Shown here: one piece after another, positions 9,637-22,575 of the stretch
Numbering within the stretch: the first letter of the stretch is position 1
Layout of the letters: each line of letters opens with the position of its first letter
DNA from: Limonium bicolor
Taxonomy: Eukaryota; Streptophyta; Magnoliopsida; Caryophyllales; Plumbaginaceae
DNA length: 64,000 bases
Assembly (NCBI GenBank): GCA_023374045.1
Contig: CM041783.1
Coordinates: 99,413,357 to 99,477,356, forward strand
Reading direction: 5' to 3'
Program-made: the position numbers and the translations under genes
Notes under the pieces: generated by a model
Seen by the model: only the letters and a program-made list of their open reading frames with translations
Told to the model about the DNA's origin: nothing
The model's database searches: none

Positions 9637-10740
9637 CTAAAAAAAATAAATAAAATTTAATAATATTAAATAATATGTATATATATATATGTATACCCTT
9701 ATATACATATCCACATATATGTAAGTATGCCAATGTTAAGTAAAAAATAAAACTTAGGTAATGAAACTAAGTAGGTAATGTGTAAGTGTAAGAAGTATAA
9801 GGACATAGTAAGTATGGATTAGTAAACATAGGAGTAATCGAGTTAAGTTAATGATAGTTATATTAATCATTCAATTGTATATGTACATAATAGGATTTGA
9901 TTTGTGACACCGGAAGAATGTTTGGAAACACGTACGACGGTGAACGGTATGAATTCCTCATGCCCCGTATGCTACCTTGGTTACTCTGATTTGTGTGTTG
10001 TGTGCTAATTGATCACCAAATAAGATAAATGCATGAATCGGAGTTACCATGCTTACTTGTGAATATGTAGTGTTGTAATTGTTGTATATTTCTTTAAACC
10101 ATAGTTTGTATAATTCATGAAATGTATGGATGATAATGAATGTGTGTATGCTTGTGTATTGTATTGTGACAGATTATGATTGTGCTTAGGCTTCTAACTT
10201 ATTCCTAACAAGCTAACCAATCTAACTTAAATTGGTAATTAAATTGGAATGAGTAGAAGTCCGATATAGTTTCGGCCACGCGTGAGGATGCGGAGTCACG
10301 AGAGGTTGGCTCCAATTCCTGACTCTTAAACTAGTTCGCGGCCCAAATCCCTTAAGTGGGTAGCATCCCGGATTGGTGAGTCAAGTAAATCCCGGTGGTG
10401 GGACGGTGTAGTCCCCGGGCCGGAGGTCATACCGACTTAACTTGAGTATAAGTAAGTAAGAATGAGTAAGTATGAAATGTAAGTAAGTAAGAGTAAGTAT
10501 GTGAAATGAGTAAAAGAGTAAATAGCATTCCGATTAACCCGGATGCCTAATTTGGCTAACCTTGTGAAGGTAAGTATTGTGAGCATTATTGTATTGTTGC
10601 CTTGAAATGAATAATGTGTTGTAAATGTATGTATGTTGTATTGCAAAGCATGTATGTATGAAATTAATGAACTGCATGTTTAGTGGACGTCAAATAGTCG
10701 GTGTGCCCTTGTTAGCACTCGGTATATGAGGAGTTTATGC

Positions 10741-10790
10741 GCAGCTTTTGCTGAGCCCCTTGGGGCGATGTTTTTACTACACGTAGGTAC
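10741..10790 (+). promoter_or_regulatory. Conserved LTR hairpin box (3' LTR of A)
   Basis: Second copy of the box at 206-256 (CCCC-TT-GGGG stem, T5 run, then a GGTAC end). Confidence 0.6.
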
Positions 10791-11268
10791 AAGAGAAGGA
10801 TGAAGACGGTGAAGAGATGTAGCTTTATTTCTTTTGTCTTCTTTTTGTCTGTAAACAATTAATCATGATTAGTGTACTAAGTAGTACACGGCTGTAGCCT
10901 TTGATTAGCCGGTGTACCATGGGGTACACCTTTTTGGGTATAGAAAGGATGGTAAATTGGTATAGATGAGTAGCCGGTAGGTACTCATTCTTTTAGAAAG
11001 ATTGAAAAGGGATGTAAGTATACACTTTAAATACTCGGTGATCCAAGAATGTAAGAAGGTTATTTTGTATTCGGTATGCATTATAGTAGTAGCTCGGTAT
11101 ATTATGTTCATCAGACCATGACTGTAAGTAAGGTAAGCCTAGCTAGCCGTATGGGCGGTTAGCGGCGTTGTACCACCCGCCGTAGTAAGTAGTAATCTTC
11201 CGCTGCGTACTGATAGAATTATGGGATGATTGGACGGTAAGCATAGGATTAACGGTTGGGGTGTTACA

Positions 11269-14088
11269 CGAACAATTCTCGAACAACTGGTAACATTAAA
11301 GTTGCTTTCATTAACATTGGGGGTAACATGTTTGTGTAACGTTGAACGACCATGGTTAACACCGTAACTAGTTAAATAACTTCACATTTTTAACTTGTTT
11401 TACTCTCACATTTTACTACAAATTTTCACCCACTTAATTGTCCTTATAACTCACCTAACATGTCCTTAACAACTTTATAACATCATTACTTATCAATCCC
11501 CATCATTTACATCATTATTAAACCTTAAACTCAACTTTTAAAGTGGTCCGGGACTTGGTCCCAACTAAGGTCCCGGACCTTGTCATTGTAAAATCCTCGG
11601 GCTGTTTTCATGGGGTGGTCCGTGACTTCATACAGGTCCTAGGTCCCGGACCAATGTAGGCAAATTCTCTCGGGGGTAAAACAGGGGGTGGTCCGGAACT
11701 TCTTACAAAATAAGTCCCGGACCAAGGCTGTGTAAGAACTCTCGGCCCCTTTCTGATTCATGGTCCGGGACATTACCCAAGACCTAGGTCCTGGACCACT
11801 GCTACAGATTTGCATTTTTAACATTTTCTAAGTCTCGTTGCAATGGTTCTCCTTACCCATTATATGTATAGACTTCCCAAATGATATTAGGTATATTCTA
11901 TTGCCAAAATATCATCTTAAACACACCTAGTTCCTTGTCTAACTTGTTACACAATTTTCTCATAAAATTCACCGACACTTATAACATTTCTTACAAGGTT
12001 TCTAAATGGTGTTTCTCACCTATGATAACCGCTATCCCAAAATGCTTTCTCCTCACCATAACATCATCTCCCAAGCATCTTTTCTTACCAACCTAAACTC
12101 CTAGTTGATGTCTAAGTCCTTTTTGTTTCCTAGAACACCTTAAGACATGTTTTCCTCTCTAGTAAAACACTTGTCATTTCTAACACTTCCTAGTTCACCA
12201 AAACTCATTTAAAAAACTTAGAACTTCTTATACATTTTGCAAATTTTGCCATGGGTTCTCCTAGCACATCAACACTCCAAAACACATAGTTTTCACCATT
12301 AAACATTCAAGAACACCTAAATCCATCAAGAGCTTTCTCACACACAAAACTTCACCAAATTTACACTACATCACAATATAGTGTATAATTTAATTGCTTG
12401 GCACTTAGGCCCTTAAATAACATGGCTCTTAGGCCCTTAATTGCATAAACCTTAAAATCTGAATTTCCCACATAAATAATGCCTTTGACCTGCAATTACA
12501 TACAACAACACATATGCCCTTAATAGTTTCCTAGAGAGCATTTTACTAGGTCATTCACCATTGGCTCCTTAGGTATTTATTAAGCAAATCAAGCTCACTT
12601 TTCCTAAGGCATTTTAAACTACATTGAGATTTAGTTTTACCTCTTTTCCTCTCAAACTTCTTTCTTGTTTCCTTGAACCGAAAATCAGCAAGTAGTTTGA
12701 TCACTTGTCAACTTTCTAATCATATACATATAAGGGTAATGAGCTTAAGAATTCATACTTAAACTCATATACAAACCCTAATTTAACATAAGTGTTTTAA
12801 TACACTAAAATGATATTTACCTTTGAATTTGAAAGAGAACTTGAATATGTAACAAAAGAGGTTCCGACCAAGCCCTTGAATGATTGGAATGAGCTATGAA
12901 TGAGCAAAAGAAAACACCATGAAGAAGGTGATTTCGGTCACTTATGAAAACAAAAGGAAATGAAGTTTTTCTTTGATTTTCCTTACCTTGAGGCAAAGGA
13001 GAACAACAAGGTGTGAAAAGATGAGCTCAAGCTCCTTCAATGGTGAATCTCCATGGCACCGAAATGGAGCTTTTTAATATTTGAAAAGATAGAATTGAAA
13101 AGCTTGGCAAGACTAAGAGAATGGTGGACTTGGTTTTTGATTTGGCAAAGGGAGCTAGAAGATATAGGCTATGGAAGTTGAGAAATGGTGAAGTTGCTGT
13201 AGCATAACCGGTGGAGAAGGAAGGAGAAGATTGGAGACCGTGGGAAATGAAGAGGGAAAGGAGAGGATGAGAAGGAAACTTGCTTTTGAAGATATTTAAG
13301 CTAAAAGTAAATAGTGACTTTTGCTTTATCATTTACTTAACTTATTTATTTGTTTAGGTGTTGTGAGTCACTCATGAAAACCGGCCCCCTTAGTGTTTTA
13401 GGCTAAGTCATGGTCTTTGTTGACCTACAAGACAACTTATATTGACTTATATTGTAAACTAGCTTATTTTTGTTACTATTCATAAACTAAGGCACATATT
13501 TGTGAAATTTTTGATTTCTCATTGATTTAGACTTCCTAATGTGATACTAAGTAGTACACATATTAATTAAAGAGTAATGATGGTCATTTAGCCACTCAAA
13601 ACTCATTTACAAGACAATTTTTCAAAAATGTGCTTTAAGACTCCTTAAAGCACATTTTGTGTTTTAACTTGTTTTCAAGCTTGTTTTTCTTTGGTAATTG
13701 ATTTATCATCTCCATCTGCATGTTTATAAGGTCTAGGAATGACCTTTAGGTATTATACGAGGTTACACCAAGTCTAGAGCAAGTATTTGCCTAAATTGAC
13801 TTTAAGGTGTTTTCTTGTGTTTTGTTTGGTTTAATTGTCTACAAAGGTTTCCTAAGGACTTAATTAGCCTTATCAAATCATAATTGAATGTTATTAAGTC
13901 TTGGTAGGCTCATTGGGTCCTAACCAAGTTCACTCCGAGCTTAGAGCATGTTTTTGCCTAAACTGTCTTTTAGTGCTTTACTGTTTTTACTATGGTTTAA
14001 ATTGTACACTGACGTTTCTAAGACACTTTTTAACCTTTAATATCATAGTTTAGTATTTAAACAATATATCAAGGTTTGGGGTATTTCA
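11269..14088 (-). repeat. Element D: partial minus-strand LTR
   Basis: Read on the minus strand it begins TGAAATACCCC at 14088, right after a PPT (14101-14089), and runs to the right edge of element A, where it is cut. It contains a four-unit hairpin array (11544-11798). Segment 12380-12540 (GCTTGGCACTTAGGCCC and neighbours) matches E and F LTRs closely. Element A probably inserted into this LTR; its other part would lie left of the window. Confidence 0.8.
11544..11798 (-). repeat. Four-unit hairpin array in LTR of D (period ~73 bp)
   Basis: Units start at 11544, 11617, 11690 and 11762. Arms are GGTCCGGGACTT...AGGTCCCGGACC. Spacing is regular at 72-73 bases. Confidence 0.85.
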
Positions 14089-14131
14089 ATCTACCCCCCG
14101 TAAAAGAACTTCGTCCTCGAAGTTCACACTT
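14089..14131 (-). other. Inverted PPT of D fused to internal region of B
   Basis: ATCTACCCCCCGTAAAAG is the reverse complement of the family PPT. Similarity to the plus-strand internal region of C begins at about 14131 (CCATGAAGAACTT, compare 28108). So a minus-strand LTR-PPT end is joined head to head to a plus-strand internal region. Confidence 0.65.
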
Positions 14132-17100
14132 CCCATGAAGAACTTCTTTTAACACCGCTCTATGATTTTAAAACCCAATTTTTTCTTTCAAACCATATCC
14201 CTTCTTTGAAAACCTTGGATTTTAAAACCAAATCAACCTAATTATGGTGAGTATCATAGAATGATACAAGAGGAGTTGACAATAGAATACTTCACCTAGG
14301 CGCGTGACGAGCACTACGAGTGTACCCAAATATGGGATGTGGGACAACTGCACTCCGAAGGAGCTTGTGGGCCTGACAGATAGTCGGGTAAGTGGTAACG
14401 TATCAACATGGTACCCCACGTATGTATACATGTAGTGCACGAAACACGGGAGGTAGTCAACTCCGTTCTACGGACCATGAGTAAATTTAAAGCAGAACAT
14501 CTGGACACCTTAGACGATCAAGGAGAAGGAACTCAGCTAAGTAATAACCATAAAAGAACTCAGAGACTCCATCTGAAGATAAGGAATGAGAATTAGGAAG
14601 CGAAAAGAGCGCAGACTAATAAGTATAGACACTGGATATGTCTCAAGGATTACGAATAAATACATGGTAGCTGGAACGAACATCCAACCCAACACAATAA
14701 GGCCAAGGCCTAACGTGAATCCCACAATGCTCAATAAACGGGACGGAGTTCCCAAGAGCAATCACAAGATTACCATGAAGTATAATCCATCATTGGAGAG
14801 AATTTTAAACCTAGTCTTAAGCACTAGGGCGGGAGACGCTATAACCCAAAAGGGGAATAACTCAAACAAGATACCACAAGGCGGTATGGTAGACATGACA
14901 TGACACAAACATGAGCCGCATGTAACGGCATAACTAACAGTACCCAGGAGCAATCCTTGAAGAGTGTCTGGGGTAACAACAGTGGAACAAGCATCATGAT
15001 AAGAGCACATGAGCTAGAACGAACGTTCGGTTAGGACACCGAAGGGATTTCACTTAACCAGAAATACCCTAAATTACTAAAAGGCTCGGATTAACACCAG
15101 ATTACCTAAAGGGTCTCCTACGAAAGGAAGCGTGATGTCATGACTTGCCATGGAGCCCAATCATACCTCCAACCTATAATGGTATACAAGGAGTGAAAAC
15201 TTGTATAAGCAGCTTGCAAAGGGCAAAGCTTGCAGCAATAAGGCTTAAGAGCCATGGACCAACTACATTACGTAAACCTAAACGGTTGCACAACCCACAC
15301 CATTCGATAACAAGACTTGCAAGGGGTATTGTCTCATATGACAAAGAAATCAATAACTGGACCATCAATCTAAACCCAACATCATGAGTGGCTTGAAGTG
15401 ATGGCTATCTCAATGTCACTGTCACTAGAACATCACTCTAGTATACAGTTGACAAACTTTAATCTCTTTTCATGCCTTCTGTAGAAACGCCAACACAGAG
15501 GCATAAGAATCGCAATAATGCCAACATTGGCCGAGTCCACATTTGGACACTACGGGAAACCCGAGGAAGGATACCCCTCATTAAACAAATACCATCAATA
15601 CGGTACTGATGTGAACCCTTAGAAAAGGCTCCCATCCATCATAACAATAAAGCCTACGCATATAGATATGGCCAAGAGGCGACCAAGCAAGGAAAAGAGA
15701 TTTCAAAACCACTACGCCTATAAGGCTGTGGGCTGTAGAAGCACATCGCTTAAGAGCATCGAAGCTCGAAGGACTCAGTATACTCCATATGCAACCGAGA
15801 ACATAACAAACTTTGTCATGAGTGAACCATAAGTAGAAGCAAGCCTCTCAACAGAAACTCCATTTATCAATGATTGAACGGGACCAGAAAACCCATGAAG
15901 TTTCATGGGATGTCCCGGTAATGTACATACAACTAAAACTACACAGCTAGATATAACCAATGCTCAACACTGAAAGACAGTAATTGTCAAAAACAATCAA
16001 TGTGAGTGCACATTGCACACCATGAATGACCAACGCTCAAGAGAGAGCTGGTAACCCGATGAATTACTTCATCCATGGTCAACCAAAACACTGGTAAACT
16101 ATATCATAAATGATGGAAATAATCTGAGGTAAGCCAACCTACACATGAAACCTAAATTGAAATAAAACATCTCCACATGGGGAAAATAATACCATTGCGG
16201 TATGCTACGACAACCGTCATACATATGAACAAGGAACCTCCTAGTGTATTCACAGCATAATGAAATGCTGCCAATGACAGTAGCAATGAGTAAAGAGAAA
16301 CTACCACAGTGACGGAGTCAGTAAAAACGATGTTGCTTAATGAGTAAGAATACGGTGCGCAACAAGTGACCGTTATGGGGAAGTAGTAGATAATGACGTG
16401 GAGAATAAGTATGAAAGACAGTCAGAATATTCGTTTCTATCACATATAAGTGACTTACTGCCAAGCGTTTACGCCTCTGCACTCTGTATGACTTAGTGTT
16501 TTGGTATTGCACTTGTGCAACTAATGATCTAATGGGTAGCTAGGGATATAGAAAATGTAAACTGTAGTAAACCTTTCTTTTCACCAACGAACATGGCACT
16601 AGCCAGTTAAGCAAGCTCAGCAACACAAACGTGCGGCCAAGGCCAAAGAAGCACGAAGAGTGTGAAACAAACTAACCATCACAAGAAGTGAATTCTATTG
16701 GAATAAAAGGTGAAAGGAGACTGAAGAATGTCACTAGGACCGACGCATAGAAATGCAAGGTCATATAAGTAAAGAACACTCGTATTGAACCATAAGAGCT
16801 GGTATAATTCAGAAGCTATTGACAACAGAGGAAGAACTACAACTAAGCAGTGAGTTAACCTCGCCCGACAATAAGTCGGAGGAACTTAGTGAATAATCGT
16901 GGAAGCACGAATACCATGTGCAGTAGATTACCAGTGAGCTGGTTACAATCTAAAACTAATTGAGTTCAAACACGGTAAAAGAATACCACATTTGTTTGGT
17001 AAACCTTATTAAGATAATAGATGGATAAAAAGGTGATATATAGCACATTAAAGATAACACGAAGGGTGAGTAACCCAAGTTATCAGGGTCGCGCAGTAGA

Positions 17101-18544
17101 AGCTAGTGGGCCCTAGCTAGGAGATAATATACCTAGAAAGTATAGTAGAATGGGTATTAATGCCTTGAAGCCTAATAGGCTAGAACCGAATTAATTATGA
17201 GTTAAATAAACTCATATAGGAATCCTTGGTGCAAAGACTAAACCATCGGTATGGTTAAGACCCTTTGACCAGAGCATATTATATAGTATACCATAGCGAA
17301 GCTAAACGCTTCAGATTGCCCAAATTGAGTAAACCAATGTTCAATAATAACATATGGTAGATTATGTGGGCGTAATCCTTTTAAGAGGGTAGAGCGAAAA
17401 CCGCTTAATGTAAGTTTCATAAAAAATACATAAAACTATAATGTGCATAGCACAAATGAGAATCGTATTGATGATTGGTACTTATGTTAAGTAAACATAA
17501 GAATTCATTCATATTGTAATTATGGTATTTAGGCACACGAGATGCAAATATGTACCCATCTTGTAACCCCTAATAAATAGTACAAATGATCGAGAGTAGT
17601 AGATTAGTGAAGTCTAAGAGTAGTGTATACCTAGGTAAATTATTGGAAGTAAAGTGAGGACAAATGAATTTTATAAGTACTGTATTCCTTAGTTAGAAAA
17701 TTTGAAATGATGGAGAGTAATGATTGAAAGTAGCGAAGGTGATGAAATGAGCATTTAGGTATTAAATCTTGGAATAAAGTATTTGGGAAGTAGAGTGAGG
17801 ATGATTGATGGACTGAATTCCATACTTTGAGTTGTATGAATTTATAATTATGACTAGGAAGAGTAAGAAGATATAAAATTAAAATAATTGAATTATTTGA
17901 TTGTTTGAAATTGATGTGGGAAGTCAAACTTGATCCTGATCAGATCAAGGGAAACCGAAACACAAATTGGAGTGGAAAGATAGTTCAACACTGATGCTGA
18001 TCACATCAAGGTCGAATGATTCTCGAAGCTCCCCTAAAGTGGTCACAAGAATCACACATAGGATAGAAGCAATGAATATAAATTGGATCTTGGAGTTGTG
18101 TGTTTTAGAAAATCTTCTAATTAGTAATAGTGAAGTATCTCCCATAGACTGGAGAATGAGGATTTGTTGGAAGCGTGTACCGGAGAATGACAGTAGGTAT
18201 CATATTATGTTATTCCAAGGGCAGCAGGACATAGAGGAGTCCTGTGTCTAGATGACCTGAGCGCCTGCAGGATTGTATGTGTATTGCATTGCTTTGGGGA
18301 TAGCTTTGTACTGTATGTATGTGTAAATTTTGTAATGAGGAACTGGATGGTTGGTAGTAATGCTGATTCGAGTAGTTATTTTACATTGGTATGGTATGGA
18401 AAATAGAAACCTTGAGTAATGAATTTGGGAATTAGTAAGGAGGAAGAATGTATGACTTTTGCATTAGACGAGTAGGAATGAGTAAGTATAGTAATCCTAT
18501 AACCTCGAACAACATTGAGGACAAAGTTCTTAAGGGGGGTAGAT
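14131..18544 (+). mobile_element. Internal region of element B, non-coding, 5' truncated
   Basis: Collinear with 28108-31890 of C and, inverted, with much of 46815-52110 of E. Shared blocks include AAGGAGCTTG.GGGCCTGAC, GTCGGGTAAGTGGTAACGTA (14383-14402), ACGCCTCTGCACTCTGTATG (near 16470) and paired palindromes at 17929-18010. No gag-pol or other family motif is seen in six frames. A secondary PPT-like motif lies at 17374-17396 and the PPT at 18532-18544. The 5' part with PBS and 5' LTR is missing. Confidence 0.8.
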
Positions 18545-21500
18545 TGAAATACCCTGAACTTAAATATAGAGATTAAGATTATTCTAATCCGTATTTAAGA
18601 GCCTAATAATGCTTAAGTACTATTGGTAAGGAAAAATAAATCCAAAAGAAATAAAGAGAACGCTTAAAAAGCAAAATAACGCTAAATAAGCGTTAAATAA
18701 CCATAGGAGGTATCAGACCTCGGTTAGCGTATTATATGGATTCTAGAGGCTTAATAAGGCCTAAATAATATATGGGAACAACTCCCGAAGAAAACGGATC
18801 CAAATAATGCACAAAACGCTAATAGAGCTTTAGCACACGTTTTTCGAGAAAAACCGAAAACGTGATTTTAAGTGGTCAAATGAACCCGTAAAAAATTATA
18901 AATCACTAAATAACAACAATTAAGCATTAATAGAAGCTTAATAACCAAAAATTAAAGAAACGAGAAAATTCCAGAAAACGGGCCCAGTTAGTGAATAGTA
19001 CCAAAACCGGGTAAAATAACGAGCGTTTTCTGTAAAAGACGAAAAAAACGCTCCAACTAGTATTACTGTGTGGGACCGATTTTAATAAGTCAAATAACTC
19101 CCTCACACACATAACAAACAAGTAAAGAAAGAAAACAAAAGAAAGAGAAAAGCAAAAAGTAGAAATAAAAGTACAAAGTACTTTAAACACACTCTCTCTC
19201 TCCCATTCCTAACCTCTCACCCACGTAAAATTTTCCCCCCACCAGACTTCTCCTTTCTCCTTGTTCTGCTGGGGACGATTTTTAGAAGCTCCTCAAGCTT
19301 CATGGCTTCTTCAACCTTCCGAAGCTTGCCCAAGCTTCATTTAAGCCCCAAATCGAAAATGAATTGTATATTCTTCTTCCTCTCATCAAGCTCTACATTT
19401 CTATATTTTCAAAATTTCAAAATGAGGAAGTTCATCTCCATGGGTTTTCCCCATTCAAAGAGAAAATAGCATCAATGGGTAGCTTGGAGTCTCCTCTCTC
19501 CATTAAGGTAAAAATCTACATGAAAAACTCATGTTTTCTCCATCTTTCTTCATACCCGATTTCTACCCCTTTGTAATGCCTTGTTTTCTCTCTCTTTTTT
19601 GAGCATCAATTCAACCTTGCAATGGTGATGGATTCACCTTCTTGAACCTAGGGCTAAAACCCCTCCTAAAAGACTCCAAAGGTAAACCCTAAAAATCTTG
19701 TTTTAAGCATTTCAATGAACTAGCATTAATCTAAGGGCTAGCATGTTAATTGCACTTATTTTGTGTGCATTGGGTGATGGGAATGGAGTTTGGCAACTCC
19801 ATTCCCCATGTGATCGATTTTGTGCAAGAAAGAGAGGAAGAGAAGAATTGGAAAAGAAAGAAGGAAATTAAGGGCTTAAGGTAAGAGCTCCTTCCTAATG
19901 TTAAATTGTTATTCCATTAGAGTAAAGGGAATGGGTAAACTACTAAAAGAACCTAAACTATTGTATTAGTAGTGTAGTTGTGGAAATTTTAGTATTTGTG
20001 AGCAAGTATGTGAATTGTAGGCCTTGGAGCCAAATGTAATGAGTATGTGTATTAGTATGTTTCTTGATGGTGTATTGATGTATTAAGAATTGCTCTGAGT
20101 GCTGGTAGGACCCTTGTAAGGGTGTGGCTAGATTAGGAATGAATTTGGAGAGAATGGATATGTGTGGCTAGTAAGAAAAGTAGGTGAACTATGGCAAAAT
20201 TTTGGTAGAAATGTGCATTTAAGGATGACTTGGTGAATGGTAGAACCAAGGTGTGTATTGGGTTGAGTAGAGATGTTTAGAAACCATGGAATGGTAGTTG
20301 TAGGATGAGAATAAAAAGGGTGTAAAATCTGTAGCAAATAGCATGTGAATGCATTGGAAAAATAAGAGAAAGAGTTAGTGTTTGTAACCTTGAAGATGGA
20401 GATTTGACTTGGGTATAGGTAGTGCATATGTCTAGAAATGAATTGGTATGGTAAAATGAAGTTAGGAAAAGATGCAAAGTGCAAAGAAAAGTGTATAAAT
20501 GCACAAGTGTGCAAGTTGTAGAAATGAGAATGGAAATTTGTAGAAATTGGGCAAGAAGTTGAGTATGGATTGGACCAAGGATTTGAGGTGGTTTAAGGAG
20601 TGTTTTGAGGTGTTTTAATTATGTAGGAAACTTGTGGAAAGATAATGGAATGATTAGGGGTGGATTAAGGGTTGATTTGGGGTTGAAAAATGACCTTAAT
20701 AGTAGTTTTAGCAGGGTCCGGGACTTAGGATATGTACCAAGTCCCGGACCGCTTCAAAAAAAAGGCCCGAGAGTGAATGCAGGAATTGGTCCGGGACTTA
20801 AGTCCAGGATCAAGTCCAGGACCAGGTATAAAAATGAGCCGAAAGTACACAGAAGTATTGGTCCGGGACTTAGGTCCGGACCACCCCCAAAATTAAGTAG
20901 AGAGTGTTTTAAGGGTTCTAAACTTGGGGATTGATTGGTATTGGTTTTAGAAGTTGTTAAGGCCTTGTTTGGTGACCTTTAAAGGCCTTAAGAAGTGTAA
21001 ACAAGTTTGAGAAGTGATTAAGCAAGTTGTAAGTTTAGGACATTAAGTTAAACTGAAATAACGGGATAACGGGGTAAGTACGGAGTAGTAATCATGTATG
21101 TAGTGTAATGCTTAGTATTAATTGAACCATTTGGCATGTAGTCATTGGTTCGAGACTAGGACTCGAGGAACAAGTAAGGACTAAGGAACCAGGAGACACC
21201 CGGTAGAGTAAATTTCAGTAAAAGGTATGATTTCTTCATGCTCTGTATCCTAACCTGGTTACCCCGATTTGTGTGCTTATTTGACCACCTAAATAAGATA
21301 AAAGCATGAATCGGACTATATTGCACTTACTTGGGCTTGTTTAATTGTTCTTGATATATTGTCTTGAACAATCAGTTTGTATAATTCATGAAATGTATGA
21401 ATGATAATAAGTGTGTCTGTACTTCGTAGTGTATTTGTATATTGTATTGTACTTGTGAGAATGTGTATCGGAGTAATGTATTTATTGTGTGGCTTGAATG

Positions 21501-22575
21501 TGATTGACTTCTACTAATTCCTAACCACCTAACTCCTAACGTAAGTATTGAGTAAATTGGAATGAGTACAAGTCTGATATAGTTTCGCCACGCGTGAGGA
21601 TGAGGAGACACAAGAGGTTGGATCCGATTCCTGGTTCTTTAACTGGTCCACGACCCAACCCCTTAAATGGGTAGCATCCTGGATTGGTGAACCAAGTAAG
21701 CCCGGTGGTGGGACAGTGTAGTCCCTGCCCGGAGGTCCCGACGACTTGACTTGAGTAAGTAGTAAAGTAAAGTAATAGTATTATATGTGTATTGGTCTTG
21801 GCTGGTGCAAGTCATTGACCCCGAGTAAAAGATAATCTCCACCCGATTAACCCGGGCGGACCAATGAAGCTAACAAGTACGGGTGTATTGAGTATGTATG
21901 GGTACGTATTGCGTATGTGTATTTTGGAAGAAGGTAAGTATGTATTGGATAGATTGTATTGTATTCCTGTATGTAATGAAGTGTATGAATGTATTCCTTG
22001 CGTAAAGTATTGTAGTATTGTGTATAAGAGCATGTATGCATGTATGTTTGAATAAAATGAATTGCATGTATTCGACCAAGTGGTCGGTGTACCCTCGCTA
22101 GTACGCGGGGTATGCGGAAGTCAATTCAGCGTAAGCTGACCCCCTAGGGGGAACGTTTTTAGTGTGCAGGTACCCGAAGCGGATATGGTCAAGGTAAGAG
22201 ACCGTTGGCTACACTTGGATAGTTAGAAGTATAATGTAGAAGCGTACTAAGTGGCACACCCCTTGTACTTAGAAAGTAAGTAGTTTGTGAGGAATAGGTA
22301 GTGGTTAGACTCTTGATGAGTATTTATGAAATTGAAAGAGGTGTTATATTTGTATAAGGATCTTAGTAACTCGGTGTATTAATTTGTATGAACTTATGGA
22401 GTATTATAATGAATGGGAAGTTCTAGTATTTGATTGGTAATTGGAGTATGTATTATAACTGTGTAGTACTCGGATATTCCGGTCCATCAGACCGATGCTG
22501 TATGTAGTAGTAGTAGTAGCCTTGTTAGTCACGTGGGTGGCTAATGGTATTGTATCACCCACCATTGAGTATGTA
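18545..22575 (+). repeat. 3' LTR of element B, first part (interrupted by element C)
   Basis: Starts TGAAATACCCTG after PPT GGGGGGTAGAT. It is interrupted by C after the ATGTA duplication and resumes at 36148-36222; total about 4.1 kb. It carries the hairpin array at 20715-20882 and the hairpin box at 22127-22173. The GT-rich 3' third has short minus-strand frames with no family features. Confidence 0.88.
20715..20882 (+). repeat. Three-unit hairpin array in LTR of B
   Basis: Units start at 20715, 20788 and 20860 (period 72-73), with arms GGTCCGGGACTT...AAGTCCCGGACC; the last unit is shortened. Confidence 0.82.

Larger units (their letters stand above)
1..11268 (+). mobile_element. Element A: Ty3/gypsy chromovirus LTR retrotransposon carrying an AlkB-like domain (5' end outside window)
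   Basis: The order is end of 5' LTR, PBS, gag, AlkB-like segment, protease, RT, RNase H, integrase, chromodomain, PPT, full 3' LTR. The 5' LTR tail (1-735) matches 10535-11268 with a few percent differences, so the two LTRs belong to one insertion. The C-terminal chromodomain and protein motifs fit the chromovirus branch, and the ~4 kb LTR fits Tekay/Del-like members; that clade assignment is inference. All coding parts have stops and frameshifts, so this copy is not autonomous. The 5' boundary and left target duplication lie outside the window; the right flank starts CGAAC. Confidence 0.9.
7290..11268 (+). repeat. 3' LTR of element A (3979 bp)
   Basis: Starts TGAAATACCCC after the PPT and ends GGGGTGTTACA, matching the 5' LTR tail at 1-735. 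It holds a promoter-like AT and CT-rich stretch (about 7600-7900), a 7-unit hairpin array (9176-9636), a short TA repeat (about 9677-9695), and the conserved hairpin box (10741-10790). Open frames inside it (such as a Ser/Pro-rich one at 7654-8073) have no family features and are taken as non-coding. Confidence 0.92.

Noticed and set aside
20128..20514. 128-residue minus-strand open frame
   Set aside because: Low-complexity shadow of AT-rich LTR sequence; the matching zones of C do not keep the frame.
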